DNA from: IMCC26077 sp044344975
GTDB taxonomy: Bacteria; Actinomycetota; Actinomycetes; Nanopelagicales; Nanopelagicaceae
DNA length: 11,023 bases
Reading direction: 5' to 3'
NCBI GenBank assembly: GCA_044344975.1
Contig: JBIJBY010000041.1
Span: forward strand, 1 to 11,023
Numbering within the stretch: the first letter of the stretch is position 1; every line of letters starts with the position of its first letter. The translations under genes were made by a program, and so were the position numbers. This document shows, piece after piece, positions 1-6,675 of the stretch. The notes beneath the pieces are model-generated. The model made no database searches and was not told where the DNA came from. It worked only from the letters and a program-made list of their open reading frames with translations.

Positions 1-3000
1 GAGATTTTGGCGCCAATGGCTGGCTTGTCGATGAGATGTACGAAAAATATCTCGCGAACCCCGATTCAGTCGATAGCCAATGGAAAGCCTTCTTTGCAAG
101 CGGTGGACATAATCCAAATGGTCAGAGCAAGAGCACGCCTCCACTAATTAATTCTGCAACTCAACCTTCACAAAATTTTATTGCACCTCCTGGCCTTACC
201 CTTCCAGCTACTGGTGGGCGACCGCCGGCACCCAAGAGCGCAAATACAAATAGCGCCCCAAGTGCCAACGCTGTATCAGCGCCCGCAAATACCTCTGCCC
301 CAACCTCACCTGTTGCCGCCTCACCTGTTGCAGCCTCACCTATTGCAGCCGCGCCAATAGCGAACGCAAGTGCGCAAAATGTGCAATCACAATCTGTTAT
401 TTCTAAAGCACCGCGCACGACAGATCCACTCCCCGCTCAACCGCTCCAAAAAAGCGCTCCAGTCGTTACATCGCCATCGGCAGGACAAGTTGATCCACTT
501 CGCGGCACTGCTGCCCGGGTTGTGACAAATATGGAGGCATCCCTCCACGTACCGACTGCAACGAGCGTCCGATCCATCCCAGCGAAGTTATTAATCGATA
601 ACCGAATTGTCATTAACAATCACATGCAGCGCGCACGTGGCGGAAAAGTTTCATTCACGCACCTCATCGGATATGCAATGGTCAAGGCGCTCCGCGCAAT
701 GCCAGAGATGAACGCGTACTACACCACTATCGAAGGTAAGCCTGCAATCGGCAGGCCAGACCATATAAATATTGGTATCGCTATTGATCTTGCAAAACCG
801 GATGGCACGCGCCAACTATTAGTTCCTTCAATCAAGGGCTGCGAATCGATGGACTTCGCACAGTTCCTTGAAACCTACGAATCACTTATTAAAAAGGCTC
901 GTTCAGGAGCCCTAGCAGTTGAAGATTTCGCAGGAACAACTGTTTCACTCACCAATCCAGGAACAATTGGAACTGTCCACTCTGTGCCACGTCTCATGGA
1001 AGGCCAAGGGTTAATTCTTGGCGTCGGATCCATGGAATATCCCGCAGAATTCCAAGGAACCAATGAAGAGACACTTGCTCGAATGGCAGTGAGCAAAGTT
1101 GTCACACTCACGAGCACATATGACCACCGAATTATTCAAGGTGCACAATCAGGCGATTACCTCCGCCGAATCCACGAATTCCTTCTTGGCGCTGAAGGCT
1201 TCTACGATGAGATTTTCACCGCACTTCGTATTCCTTACGTACCGATTAGATGGAACACAGACCTCGAGCGGAGCAAGGATGACGACATCCACAAAACTGC
1301 TCGCGTTCAAGAGTTAATCCACGCCTTCCGCAGCCGTGGCCATCTCATGGCAGATGTCGATCCACTGGAATTCAAATTACGGATCCACCCCGATCTTGAC
1401 ACCGTTACCCATGGTTTAACGCTTTGGGATCTTGACCGAGAAGTTGCCACAGGTGGCTTTGGCGGCAAGCAGTTTATGAAGCTGCGAGACATTCTTGGAA
1501 TTCTTCGCAACGCCTACTGTCGAACTATCGGCATCGAGTACATGCATTTGAGCAATCCTGCTGAGCGTAAGTGGATGCAAGCGCGTCTTGAAGTCCCCGC
1601 GGAGAGTATGGATCGAGAAGAACAGCTACGAATTTTGCGCAAGTTAAATAGCGCCGAAGCTTTTGAATCATTCCTACAGACAAAATTCGTCGGACAGAAG
1701 CGATTCTCACTCGAAGGTGGCGAATCAGTCATTCCAATTCTCGATGCAATTCTCATTGCGGCGGCAGAAGAGAAGCTCGACGAGGTCTGTATCGGAATGC
1801 CACACCGCGGTCGACTCAATGTCTTAGCAAATGTCGCCGGAAAACCACATGGCCAAATCTTCCAAGAGTTCGAAGGTCATTACCAAGATAATTCAGTTCA
1901 AGGTTCTGGAGATGTGAAGTACCACCTCGGCACTCAATCTGTTTTCACAGCAGACTCTGGCGCGCAAACAAAGGTCTATCTTGCAGCGAACCCATCTCAC
2001 TTGGAAGCGGTCAATCCGGTACTTGAAGGAATTGTCCGAGCAAAACAAGACAAGATCAATATTCGCGATGCATTCTCTGTCGTACCAATTCTTCTCCATG
2101 GAGATGCGGCGTTTGCAGGGCAGGGCGTAGTTGCTGAGACGCTCAATCTCTCCCAACTACCTGGCTATCGCACCGGTGGCACCATTCATATTGTCATCAA
2201 CAATCAAGTGGGCTTCACAACCTCGCCAAGCGCAGCGCGTTCATCAACCTATGCCACTGATGTCGCCCGAATGGTGCAGGCGCCGATATTCCACGTTAAT
2301 GGCGATGACCCTGAGGCGTGTGTTCGTGTTGCTCGATTGGCATATGAATATCGTCAAGCATTTAACAAAGATGTTGTCATTGACATGATCTGTTACCGCC
2401 GCCGCGGCCATAACGAGGGTGATGAGCCAAGCTTCACGCAGCCATTGATGTACAAACTTATTGATGCCAAGCGGACCACGCGCACCCTTTATATAGAGGC
2501 GCTCGTGGGTCGTGGTGATATTACGAGAGAAGAGGCCGACGAGGTCACCCGTGATTTCCAGACTCAACTCGAAGCAATCTTCGCTGCGGTTCATAACAAA
2601 GAAGCGAGCGCACCAAAACTTGATTCCAAGAAAACGCTAACTCCTGAAGAATCAAATACTGCTATTAGTGAAGAGATTGCTCGCAAGATTGCCGCGACAC
2701 AGGTAGCGATACCTGAAGGATTTGCCGTTCACACCAAGCTCCTGCCCCAACTCTCTCGCCGCGTAGAGATGCTTAACGAAGGCACGATTGACTGGGCAAT
2801 GGGTGAGGCGCTTGCCTTTGGCTCCCTGTTACTGGAGGGCAAGCACATACGCCTGGCTGGACAAGATGTTGGACGCGGCACATTTAGCCAACGCCATGCA
2901 GTGATTGTTGATGGAAATAACGGCAGCGAATGGATTCCCCTTCGAGGATTGATCTCTAATGAGAACCAGTTCTTCGTAGTCAATTCACTTCTCTCAGAGT

Positions 3001-3800
3001 ATGCAGCGCTTGGCTTTGAATACGGCTATTCAGTTGAGCGAGATGATGCGCTCGTACTATGGGAAGCGCAGTTTGGTGATTTCGCTAATGGTGCACAGAC
3101 AATCATTGATGAGTTCATCTCTTCAGCTCTGCAGAAATGGGGCGAACGATCTTCGGTTGTGATGCTCTTGCCACATGGATATGAAGGTCAAGGCCCAGAT
3201 CACTCATCGGCTCGAATCGAACGCTTCCTTCAGCTCTGCGCAGAGAACAACATGACCGTAGCACAGCCATCGAGCCCGGCCTCATATTTCCATCTCCTCC
3301 GTTGGCACATGGCAAACCCAGCTCGTCGACCACTCATTGTCTTTGAACCAAAATCGATGCTCCGACTAAAGGCTGCTGCATCGAAATTGGAAGACTTCAC
3401 TACAGGTAGATTCCAAACAGTTATTCCAGATGCGATGGTCAATAATGCGACTCGATTGATTTTCTGCTCCGGAAAGATTTATCACGAATTAGTCGCTGAA
3501 CGTGCAAAACTTAATGAGTTAACGACCGCAATTGTTCGTGTCGAGCAGTTGTATCCGTTCCCGGCTGCAGCAATCCAAGCTGAAGTGGCAAAGCATCCAC
3601 AGGCAAACATTCTTTGGGTTCAGGATGAACCAGCAAACCAGGGCGCATGGCCATTCTTTGCACTCAATTCGATGGAAGCGCTAGAAGGACGAACGGTACG
3701 ACGAGTCTCACGCTTGGCATCAGCTGCACCTGCAACTGGAAATCACCATCTCCACGAAGAGGAACAGAAGGCGCTAATCTTCGAAGCTTTCCAACGTTAA
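1..3800 (+). CDS. kgd: Multifunctional 2-oxoglutarate decarboxylase/dehydrogenase (fused E2-E1), 5'-partial
   Basis: This actinobacterial fusion enzyme decarboxylates 2-oxoglutarate with thiamine diphosphate (E1) and carries an E2-type succinyltransferase domain; it joins the 2-oxoglutarate dehydrogenase complex of the TCA cycle in the cytoplasm. The reading frame is open from base 3 (DFGANGWLVDE precedes the first ATG at 36), and this matches the conserved Kgd N-terminus, so the true start is upstream of the window. Order: N-terminal E1-like helix (to about base 100), Ala/Pro/Ser-rich linker (about 120-480), E2 catalytic domain with the DHRxxxGA histidine motif near 1122-1145, then the E1 domains: HRGRLN near 1803, the ThDP/Mg site GDAAFAGQG (2100) to NNQVGF (2199), RRRGHNEGDEP near 2400, and the C-terminal pyrimidine-binding part with EAQFGDFANGAQ and HGYEGQGPDHSS. 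There is no lipoyl domain, as is normal for Kgd. In mycobacteria GarA inhibits Kgd; no such partner is visible here. The gene converges on sodX with 29 bp between them and no clear hairpin. Confidence 0.97.
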   Translation, partial: DFGANGWLVDEMYEKYLANPDSVDSQWKAFFASGGHNPNGQSKSTPPLINSATQPSQNFIAPPGLTLPATGGRPPAPKSANTNSAPSANAVSAPANTSAPTSPVAASPVAASPIAAAPIANASAQNVQSQSVISKAPRTTDPLPAQPLQKSAPVVTSPSAGQVDPLRGTAARVVTNMEASLHVPTATSVRSIPAKLLIDNRIVINNHMQRARGGKVSFTHLIGYAMVKALRAMPEMNAYYTTIEGKPAIGRPDHINIGIAIDLAKPDGTRQLLVPSIKGCESMDFAQFLETYESLIKKARSGALAVEDFAGTTVSLTNPGTIGTVHSVPRLMEGQGLILGVGSMEYPAEFQGTNEETLARMAVSKVVTLTSTYDHRIIQGAQSGDYLRRIHEFLLGAEGFYDEIFTALRIPYVPIRWNTDLERSKDDDIHKTARVQELIHAFRSRGHLMADVDPLEFKLRIHPDLDTVTHGLTLWDLDREVATGGFGGKQFMKLRDILGILRNAYCRTIGIEYMHLSNPAERKWMQARLEVPAESMDREEQLRILRKLNSAEAFESFLQTKFVGQKRFSLEGGESVIPILDAILIAAAEEKLDEVCIGMPHRGRLNVLANVAGKPHGQIFQEFEGHYQDNSVQGSGDVKYHLGTQSVFTADSGAQTKVYLAANPSHLEAVNPVLEGIVRAKQDKINIRDAFSVVPILLHGDAAFAGQGVVAETLNLSQLPGYRTGGTIHIVINNQVGFTTSPSAARSSTYATDVARMVQAPIFHVNGDDPEACVRVARLAYEYRQAFNKDVVIDMICYRRRGHNEGDEPSFTQPLMYKLIDAKRTTRTLYIEALVGRGDITREEADEVTRDFQTQLEAIFAAVHNKEASAPKLDSKKTLTPEESNTAISEEIARKIAATQVAIPEGFAVHTKLLPQLSRRVEMLNEGTIDWAMGEALAFGSLLLEGKHIRLAGQDVGRGTFSQRHAVIVDGNNGSEWIPLRGLISNENQFFVVNSLLSEYAALGFEYGYSVERDDALVLWEAQFGDFANGAQTIIDEFISSALQKWGERSSVVMLLPHGYEGQGPDHSSARIERFLQLCAENNMTVAQPSSPASYFHLLRWHMANPARRPLIVFEPKSMLRLKAAASKLEDFTTGRFQTVIPDAMVNNATRLIFCSGKIYHELVAERAKLNELTTAIVRVEQLYPFPAAAIQAEVAKHPQANILWVQDEPANQGAWPFFALNSMEALEGRTVRRVSRLASAAPATGNHHLHEEEQKALIFEAFQR
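304..363 (+). repeat. 15-bp tandem repeat encoding ASPVA-type linker units
   Basis: Three near-identical 15-bp units (cctcacctgttgccg and variants, 304-348) and a degenerate fourth (349-363) lie in frame in the kgd linker and encode successive S-P-V/I-A-A pentapeptides. The copies differ by single bases. This is a flexible Ala/Pro linker between the N-terminal segment and the E2 domain; copy number could vary between strains. Confidence 0.85.
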
Positions 3801-3829
3801 ATTACTCGTCACTCGCTGCCCGCTACTAA

Positions 3830-4186
3830 TTAACTTTTTCCGCGCCGGACTCGAAAGAGAACTTTTCCGAGTATCTCTTCGCCAGTTACCGCTCCCCATG
3901 TTCGGGAATCTTGTGAGAGCGACTTGTTATCGCCTTCGACCCAGTAGGTCTTGTAATGGCGATTTGGCGAATCTCCTCGAATTTCAATCAAACGCTTGAT
4001 GAAGATCACGCTTGGTTGTTCCTCTCGTTCTATAAGAAGAACATGGCCAACCTTGATCCCGCGCGGCTCGATTCCTGGTCGTTTTAAATGGACAAGTAGC
4101 CAGTCACCATGGCGGTAGGTGGGCGCCATTGACTCGCCCGCTACGAGAACGGTCCGAAACGCTAAGGACGCAGGTGGCCAACTCAT
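3830..4186 (-). CDS. sodX: Nickel-type superoxide dismutase maturation protease (S26 signal-peptidase family)
   Basis: This is probably the peptidase that removes the short propeptide of Ni-SOD and so exposes the N-terminal histidine that ligates nickel. The 118-aa protein has the S26 boxes: GESMAPTYRHGD with the nucleophile Ser19, the general-base Lys64 in FIKRLIEIRG, and the C-terminal GDN...SQDSRTWGAV...GKV box. It lacks an obvious N-terminal membrane anchor, unlike housekeeping signal peptidase I, and is short, as expected for SodX. ATG 4186 is the first usable start: an in-frame TAG lies 48 bp upstream with no ATG/GTG/TTG between. There is no Shine-Dalgarno; TACCCT ends 6 nt before the ATG, suggesting a leaderless mRNA. 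Its position divergent from sodN strongly supports the specific role. Confidence 0.93.
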   Translation of the reverse strand: MSWPPASLAFRTVLVAGESMAPTYRHGDWLLVHLKRPGIEPRGIKVGHVLLIEREEQPSVIFIKRLIEIRGDSPNRHYKTYWVEGDNKSLSQDSRTWGAVTGEEILGKVLFRVRRGKS

Positions 4187-4192
4187 TGCAGG

Positions 4193-4198
4193 AGGGTA
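4193..4198 (-). promoter_or_regulatory. Putative -10 element of a leaderless sodX promoter
   Basis: TACCCT (minus strand) matches TAnnnT and is separated by 6 nt (CCTGCA) from the sodX ATG, placing the expected transcription start at the start codon. No convincing -35 is visible. The same hexamer and spacing recur at aroA. Confidence 0.5.
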
Positions 4199-4290
4199 TC
4201 GAGAAGTAGCGCAACAGCACAGATAGCCGGCGGCCTATTGCTAACTAAATTCCTCGTTACTTTCGAATTTCGCTTCAATCGCTCGAGAGG

Positions 4291-4343
4291 TAGGCTCTGA
4301 CCAACTAGCTCGAAGACGAGAAGTTATTACACGTTCTGAGGAG
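4291..4343 (+). promoter_or_regulatory. Putative sodN -10 and Shine-Dalgarno leader
   Basis: The 162-bp divergent sodX-sodN region holds a TAGGCT -10-like hexamer at 4291-4296 and a strong Shine-Dalgarno GAGGAG at 4338-4343, 5 nt before the sodN ATG. sodN therefore has a leadered mRNA, unlike most neighbours. In Streptomyces, sodN expression depends on nickel; I could not identify a Nur-type operator here. The ribosome-binding site is well supported, the -10 only weakly. Confidence 0.45.
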
Positions 4344-4348
4344 TTTTT

Positions 4349-4744
4349 ATGAAGAATATTCTTACACCAACGATCACTGTATATGCGCACTGCGATCTTC
4401 CATGTGGGGTCTATGACCCAGCGCAAGCAAAAATTGAGGCACAATCAGTTAAAGCTGCGATGGAAAAATACAACGCCAGCAGTGATCCAGATTTCAAGGC
4501 GCGCGCAGTTGCAATCAAAGAAGAGCGCTCGCATCAAGTGAAAGAGCACCTCTGGGTTCTTTGGACCGATTACTTCAAACCAAATCACTTCGAGGCTTAT
4601 CCAAATCTGCACTCGCTCTTCAATGAGGCGACCAAGCTTGCTGGAGCTGCAGGTACTAAGGGGAGCAACGACGTTGCAGTAGCTGAGAAGCTACTTGCAA
4701 AAATTGATGAGATTGCCGACATCTTCTGGGCAACCAAGAAGTAA
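4349..4744 (+). CDS. sodN: Nickel superoxide dismutase precursor
   Basis: It dismutates superoxide to oxygen and hydrogen peroxide in the cytoplasm, as a hexamer of four-helix bundles. The 131-aa precursor has a 13-residue propeptide (MKNILTPTITVYA) followed by the diagnostic nickel hook HCDLPCGVYDP. After cleavage, His14 becomes His1, and Cys2 and Cys6 of the mature protein bind nickel. The rest (DYFKPNHFEAYP, KIDEIADIFWATKK) aligns by eye with Streptomyces SodN, and the mature length of 118 aa is near the 117 aa usual there. The start is fixed by GAGGAG 5 nt upstream of the ATG. The processing protease sodX is divergently transcribed next to it, so both halves of the maturation system are present. 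All residues of the nickel hook are intact. Confidence 0.98.
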   Translation: MKNILTPTITVYAHCDLPCGVYDPAQAKIEAQSVKAAMEKYNASSDPDFKARAVAIKEERSHQVKEHLWVLWTDYFKPNHFEAYPNLHSLFNEATKLAGAAGTKGSNDVAVAEKLLAKIDEIADIFWATKK

Positions 4745-4814
4745 AGGCCTAATCGCGAAGTTGTAAAGAATTCATTGAACTGAAAATACTCTGGCAAGAA
4801 AAACGTTGGCAAAA

Positions 4815-4852
4815 TAACGCGAGTGAGTTGCGAAATCAACTCCCTCGCGTTA
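4815..4852 (-). terminator. Rho-independent terminator at the end of the sigR operon
   Basis: The arms 4815-4830 and 4837-4852 are 16-bp inverted repeats with one mismatch around a 6-nt loop. Read on the minus strand, the stem is followed by a T-rich tract (TTTT and then TTTTT further on), so it terminates the leftward sigR-rsrA-carrier-thioesterase operon. The rightward side lacks a T tract, although the stem could also slow sodN transcription 70 bp after its stop. The upstream arm overlaps the last codons of the thioesterase gene, whose TGA falls at the loop boundary. Confidence 0.85.
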
Positions 4853-5243
4853 GCGCTTCTGCTGCGGCTTTTGCAATAAATGAGACTCGATCGACAAGCA
4901 CTCGAGTGATTGCCCCCTCTGCAATTAAACGTGTACCGCTATGACATTGAATATTGAAGATAATCCTCTTCCCAACCACTGATTTGACCGTCGCGGTGGC
5001 TACTACCTCGTCGCCCACGCTAGCTGTAGCGATGTGATCCATTTCGATTCGTACGCCAACTGTTGACTCACTCTGTTCAAGAAACTCGGCGAGCGCAGCG
5101 ATCGTGGCGCTCTCTGAGAGCGCGATGACAGCCGGAGTGCCAAGAACGGGGACATCGCCGCTACCGAGCGCAATTGCGGTATCACCATGGCGAACGGTCA
5201 TTCTGGAGAGGCCAACCGCCCCAATAAATCGTTCTGGGCTCAT
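4836..5243 (-). CDS. FlK-like hotdog-fold acyl-CoA thioesterase
   Basis: The 135-aa hotdog-fold protein resembles the FlK (fluoroacetyl-CoA thioesterase) family. Thr36, Glu44 and His70 keep exactly the spacing of the FlK triad Thr42/Glu50/His76 (8 and 26 residues) within GTPAVIALSESAT and RIEMDHIATASVGDEV. The following VKSVVGKRIIFNIQCHSG and LIAEGAITRVLVD strands are typical of this fold. It probably hydrolyses a small acyl-CoA or other thioester; the substrate cannot be read from sequence, and fluoroacetyl-CoA is unlikely to be its natural substrate. The ATG overlaps the stop of the biotin carrier gene by 4 bp (ATGA), and an AGGAGGGCAGGG Shine-Dalgarno lies inside that gene, so the two are translationally coupled. 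It is the last gene of the sigR operon. Confidence 0.8.
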   Translation of the reverse strand: MSPERFIGAVGLSRMTVRHGDTAIALGSGDVPVLGTPAVIALSESATIAALAEFLEQSESTVGVRIEMDHIATASVGDEVVATATVKSVVGKRIIFNIQCHSGTRLIAEGAITRVLVDRVSFIAKAAAEALTRGS

Positions 5244-5500
5244 CCCTGCCCTCCTGGCCCCGTAACACTGGGTTTTACAACACCGGGCTTGATGACAACT
5301 AGCGGATCGCCCTCTTGAATCACATCACCAGGGGTTACTCCGATATCGACCACTTCGCCATCAATTTCGGCAAGGACTGGAATCTCCATTTTCATCGATT
5401 CAAGCAAAAGTAGGGTCTGACCTGCGCGCACTTGATCGCCAATCGCAGTAGAGACTTCTAAGACGTTAGCTACCATCTCGGCTCGAATGGTCTGATTCAC
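5240..5500 (-). CDS. Stand-alone biotin/lipoyl attachment-domain protein (TB7.3-like)
   Basis: An 86-aa single-domain carrier with the biotinylation motif ESMKMEIPV, Lys37 being the expected biotinylated residue; the later GDVIQEGDPLVVIKP strand completes the barrel. It resembles mycobacterial biotinylated protein TB7.3 (Rv3221c), which also sits beside sigH/rshA. A role as a carrier subunit of an acyl-CoA carboxylase is possible, but no carboxylase is encoded nearby. Translation probably starts at GTG 5500, because residues MNQTIRAEMVANVLEV align with the TB7.3 start; the in-frame ATG at residue 9 would delete the first strand. There is no Shine-Dalgarno, but TAAGTT ends 7 nt before the GTG. 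The C-terminal tail VTGPGGQG goes beyond the domain. Confidence 0.9.
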   Translation of the reverse strand: MNQTIRAEMVANVLEVSTAIGDQVRAGQTLLLLESMKMEIPVLAEIDGEVVDIGVTPGDVIQEGDPLVVIKPGVVKPSVTGPGGQG

Positions 5501-5507
5501 GTTCTAC

Positions 5508-5513
5508 AACTTA
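5508..5513 (-). promoter_or_regulatory. Putative -10 of a leaderless promoter for the biotin carrier gene
   Basis: TAAGTT (minus strand) lies 7 nt upstream of the GTG start, the same geometry as at sodX, SRAP, aroA and the copper gene. It would let carrier and thioesterase be transcribed separately from sigR-rsrA. No clear -35 is visible. Confidence 0.4.
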
Positions 5514-5517
5514 GCCC

Positions 5518-5544
5518 AACTACGCGCTACTGGGTGGTATTTCC
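5518..5544 (-). promoter_or_regulatory. Weak SigR-type promoter candidate upstream of the biotin carrier gene
   Basis: On the minus strand GGAAA (5544-5540) is followed after 19 nt by GTT (5520-5518), resembling the SigR consensus GGAAT-N18/19-GTT with one mismatch in the -35. It lies in the 78-bp rsrA-carrier gap. One mismatch in such a short pattern is weak evidence. Confidence 0.25.
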
Positions 5545-5578
5545 ACGGACAAAGTAAGAATTAACAAACCCCTTGCTG

Positions 5579-5941
5579 CTAATCCTCTTCGCTCTCGTAT
5601 CGCTCATGAATCTCCACTCGGGTATGAATAAAAGTATCCGTGGTGATCTCGGTATATGTAATGGATTGGTGCCATTCAAATTGCGGTTGTCGAATCATTG
5701 CGCTGACATTCTTTCGCAATTGGTCTGATGCCTCTTCGCGACAGGAGCGATTGAGCAACGCCTTTAATTGCTGATTAATTAGCGCCTCTTGCGCAGTTTG
5801 AGCTGCACATGGCGGACACTCCTGAATATGCAGTTCCAGAGCTTGAACGCTGGCGTTATCTTCAATCTCATGGTCGATGTAGAGCACAATTGCGTGTAAC
5901 ACTTCAGTACAAGGCAAATTATGATGGCTACCACAACTCAT
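5579..5941 (-). CDS. rsrA: Redox-sensing zinc anti-sigma factor, RsrA/RshA family
   Basis: It binds and inactivates SigR in the reduced, zinc-bound state and releases it when thiol oxidation forms disulfides. The 120-aa protein has the ZAS signature HIQECPPC (His38, Cys42, Cys45) with the further conserved Cys3 and Cys11 near the N-terminus (MSCGSHHNLPC) and Cys67 in RSCREE. These match S. coelicolor RsrA positions (C3, C11, H37, C41, C44, C61/62 region) with a one-residue shift. Its ATG overlaps the sigR TGA (ATGA), so sigma and anti-sigma are translationally coupled and made in proportion. After about residue 83 there is a roughly 37-residue tail unlike the RsrA tail I recall, rich in Thr/Ile and ending in acidic ESEED; its role is unknown. 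Confidence 0.92.
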   Translation of the reverse strand: MSCGSHHNLPCTEVLHAIVLYIDHEIEDNASVQALELHIQECPPCAAQTAQEALINQQLKALLNRSCREEASDQLRKNVSAMIRQPQFEWHQSITYTEITTDTFIHTRVEIHERYESEED

Positions 5942-6639
5942 TGAGCTTCACCCCGCTTCAAGAAGCCACGCTCCCGGGCATAATCTGCCAGCGATTCGCG
6001 GAGCAATTTTCGACCACGATGCAAACGTGACATGACAGTTCCCGGCGGAATGCCCAAGATCTCCGCAACCTCTTTATAAGAAAAACCTTCAACATCAGCA
6101 AAATAGACGGCTAACCGAAACTCTTCAGGTAGCTCGTGTAGAGCAATTTTGATGTCGCTATCGGGTAATTGCTCAAGCGCTTCTACTTCAGCAGATTTTC
6201 CTTGATCGCTGGTATGAGTTGCCGCTTCTGCAATCTGCCACTCTTCAATTTCACCATCAGAGATCAAGGGTTGACGCTGTTCTTTTCGATAAATGTTAAT
6301 AAACGTTGTCGTGAGGATTCGATAGAGCCATGCTCGTAGATTCGTTCCCTCTGTGAATTGATGGAATGATGTGAAAGCTTTCGCAAAAGTTTCTTGAACT
6401 AGGTCTTCAGCGCTCTCGGGGTTTTTGGTCATTCGCAGCGCCGCTCCATAGAGCGCATCTAGATATGGCAGAGCATCTCGCTCAAAACGCGCATTTTGTT
6501 CAGCGCGAAGTGCTGCACTTTTCTCCGCGCTCCTACTAGCGGTCGCCGGAGCGTTCGCTCGGTCGCGCTGAGCGATCTGCTTGCCCGACCCCGCCTCTGA
6601 TTCGGTAGGGGGCGTCATAACTGAAGACTGTACCGCCAT
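5938..6639 (-). CDS. sigR: ECF RNA polymerase sigma factor SigR/SigH (thiol-oxidative stress)
   Basis: This group-4 sigma factor directs transcription of thiol-stress genes such as thioredoxin and proteostasis functions in actinobacteria. Of 233 aa, region 2 spans about residues 57-124 (ALRMTKNPESAEDLVQETF; RAWLYRILTTTFINIYRKE) and region 4 about 163-217 (LPEEFRLAVYFADVEGFSYKEVAEILG; TVMSRLHRGRKLL, the -35 recognition helix). About 50 disordered Ala/Ser/Arg-rich residues precede region 2. ATG 6639 is chosen because it lies 9 nt after the SigR-promoter GTT; Met8 (ATG 6618) is the only alternative. An in-frame TGA lies 36-39 bp upstream, so no longer isoform like Streptomyces sigma-R' can start further out, but this start already includes a comparable extension. 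rsrA follows with a 4-bp overlap. Confidence 0.95.
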   Translation of the reverse strand: MAVQSSVMTPPTESEAGSGKQIAQRDRANAPATASRSAEKSAALRAEQNARFERDALPYLDALYGAALRMTKNPESAEDLVQETFAKAFTSFHQFTEGTNLRAWLYRILTTTFINIYRKEQRQPLISDGEIEEWQIAEAATHTSDQGKSAEVEALEQLPDSDIKIALHELPEEFRLAVYFADVEGFSYKEVAEILGIPPGTVMSRLHRGRKLLRESLADYARERGFLKRGEAQ

Positions 6640-6648
6640 AGTATGAGG

Positions 6649-6675
6649 AACCCTTGAGCGGAGATTGTTATTCCC
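6649..6675 (-). promoter_or_regulatory. SigR-dependent autoregulatory promoter of sigR
   Basis: On the minus strand GGGAAT (6675-6670) and GTT (6651-6649) are separated by exactly 18 nt, a full match to the known SigR consensus GGGAAT-N18-GTT. The GTT lies 9 nt upstream of the sigR ATG, so transcription should start at or within a few nt of the start codon. It implies positive autoregulation, as known for sigR in Streptomyces and sigH in mycobacteria. Confidence 0.85.

Noticed and set aside
161..418. 85-codon minus-strand frame encoding an Ala/Gly-rich protein
   Set aside because: It is the antisense shadow of the repetitive kgd linker; it has no ribosome-binding site and no domain.
1893..2594. 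Several 85-116 codon frames on both strands within kgd
   Set aside because: The whole stretch is conserved Kgd E1 coding sequence including the ThDP site, so overlapping genes are very unlikely.
3801..3829. Possible terminator between convergent kgd and sodX
   Set aside because: The 29-bp gap has no stem of useful length; only a short A/T palindrome is present.
4189..4196. Strong plus-strand Shine-Dalgarno-like AGGAGGG upstream of sodX
   Set aside because: No start codon with a meaningful frame follows on the plus strand; the bases are better explained as the complement of the sodX -10 and discriminator.
5809..6030. Plus-strand 73-codon frame across the rsrA/sigR junction
   Set aside because: It lies opposite two well-supported coding sequences joined by an ATGA overlap; the product has no recognisable features.
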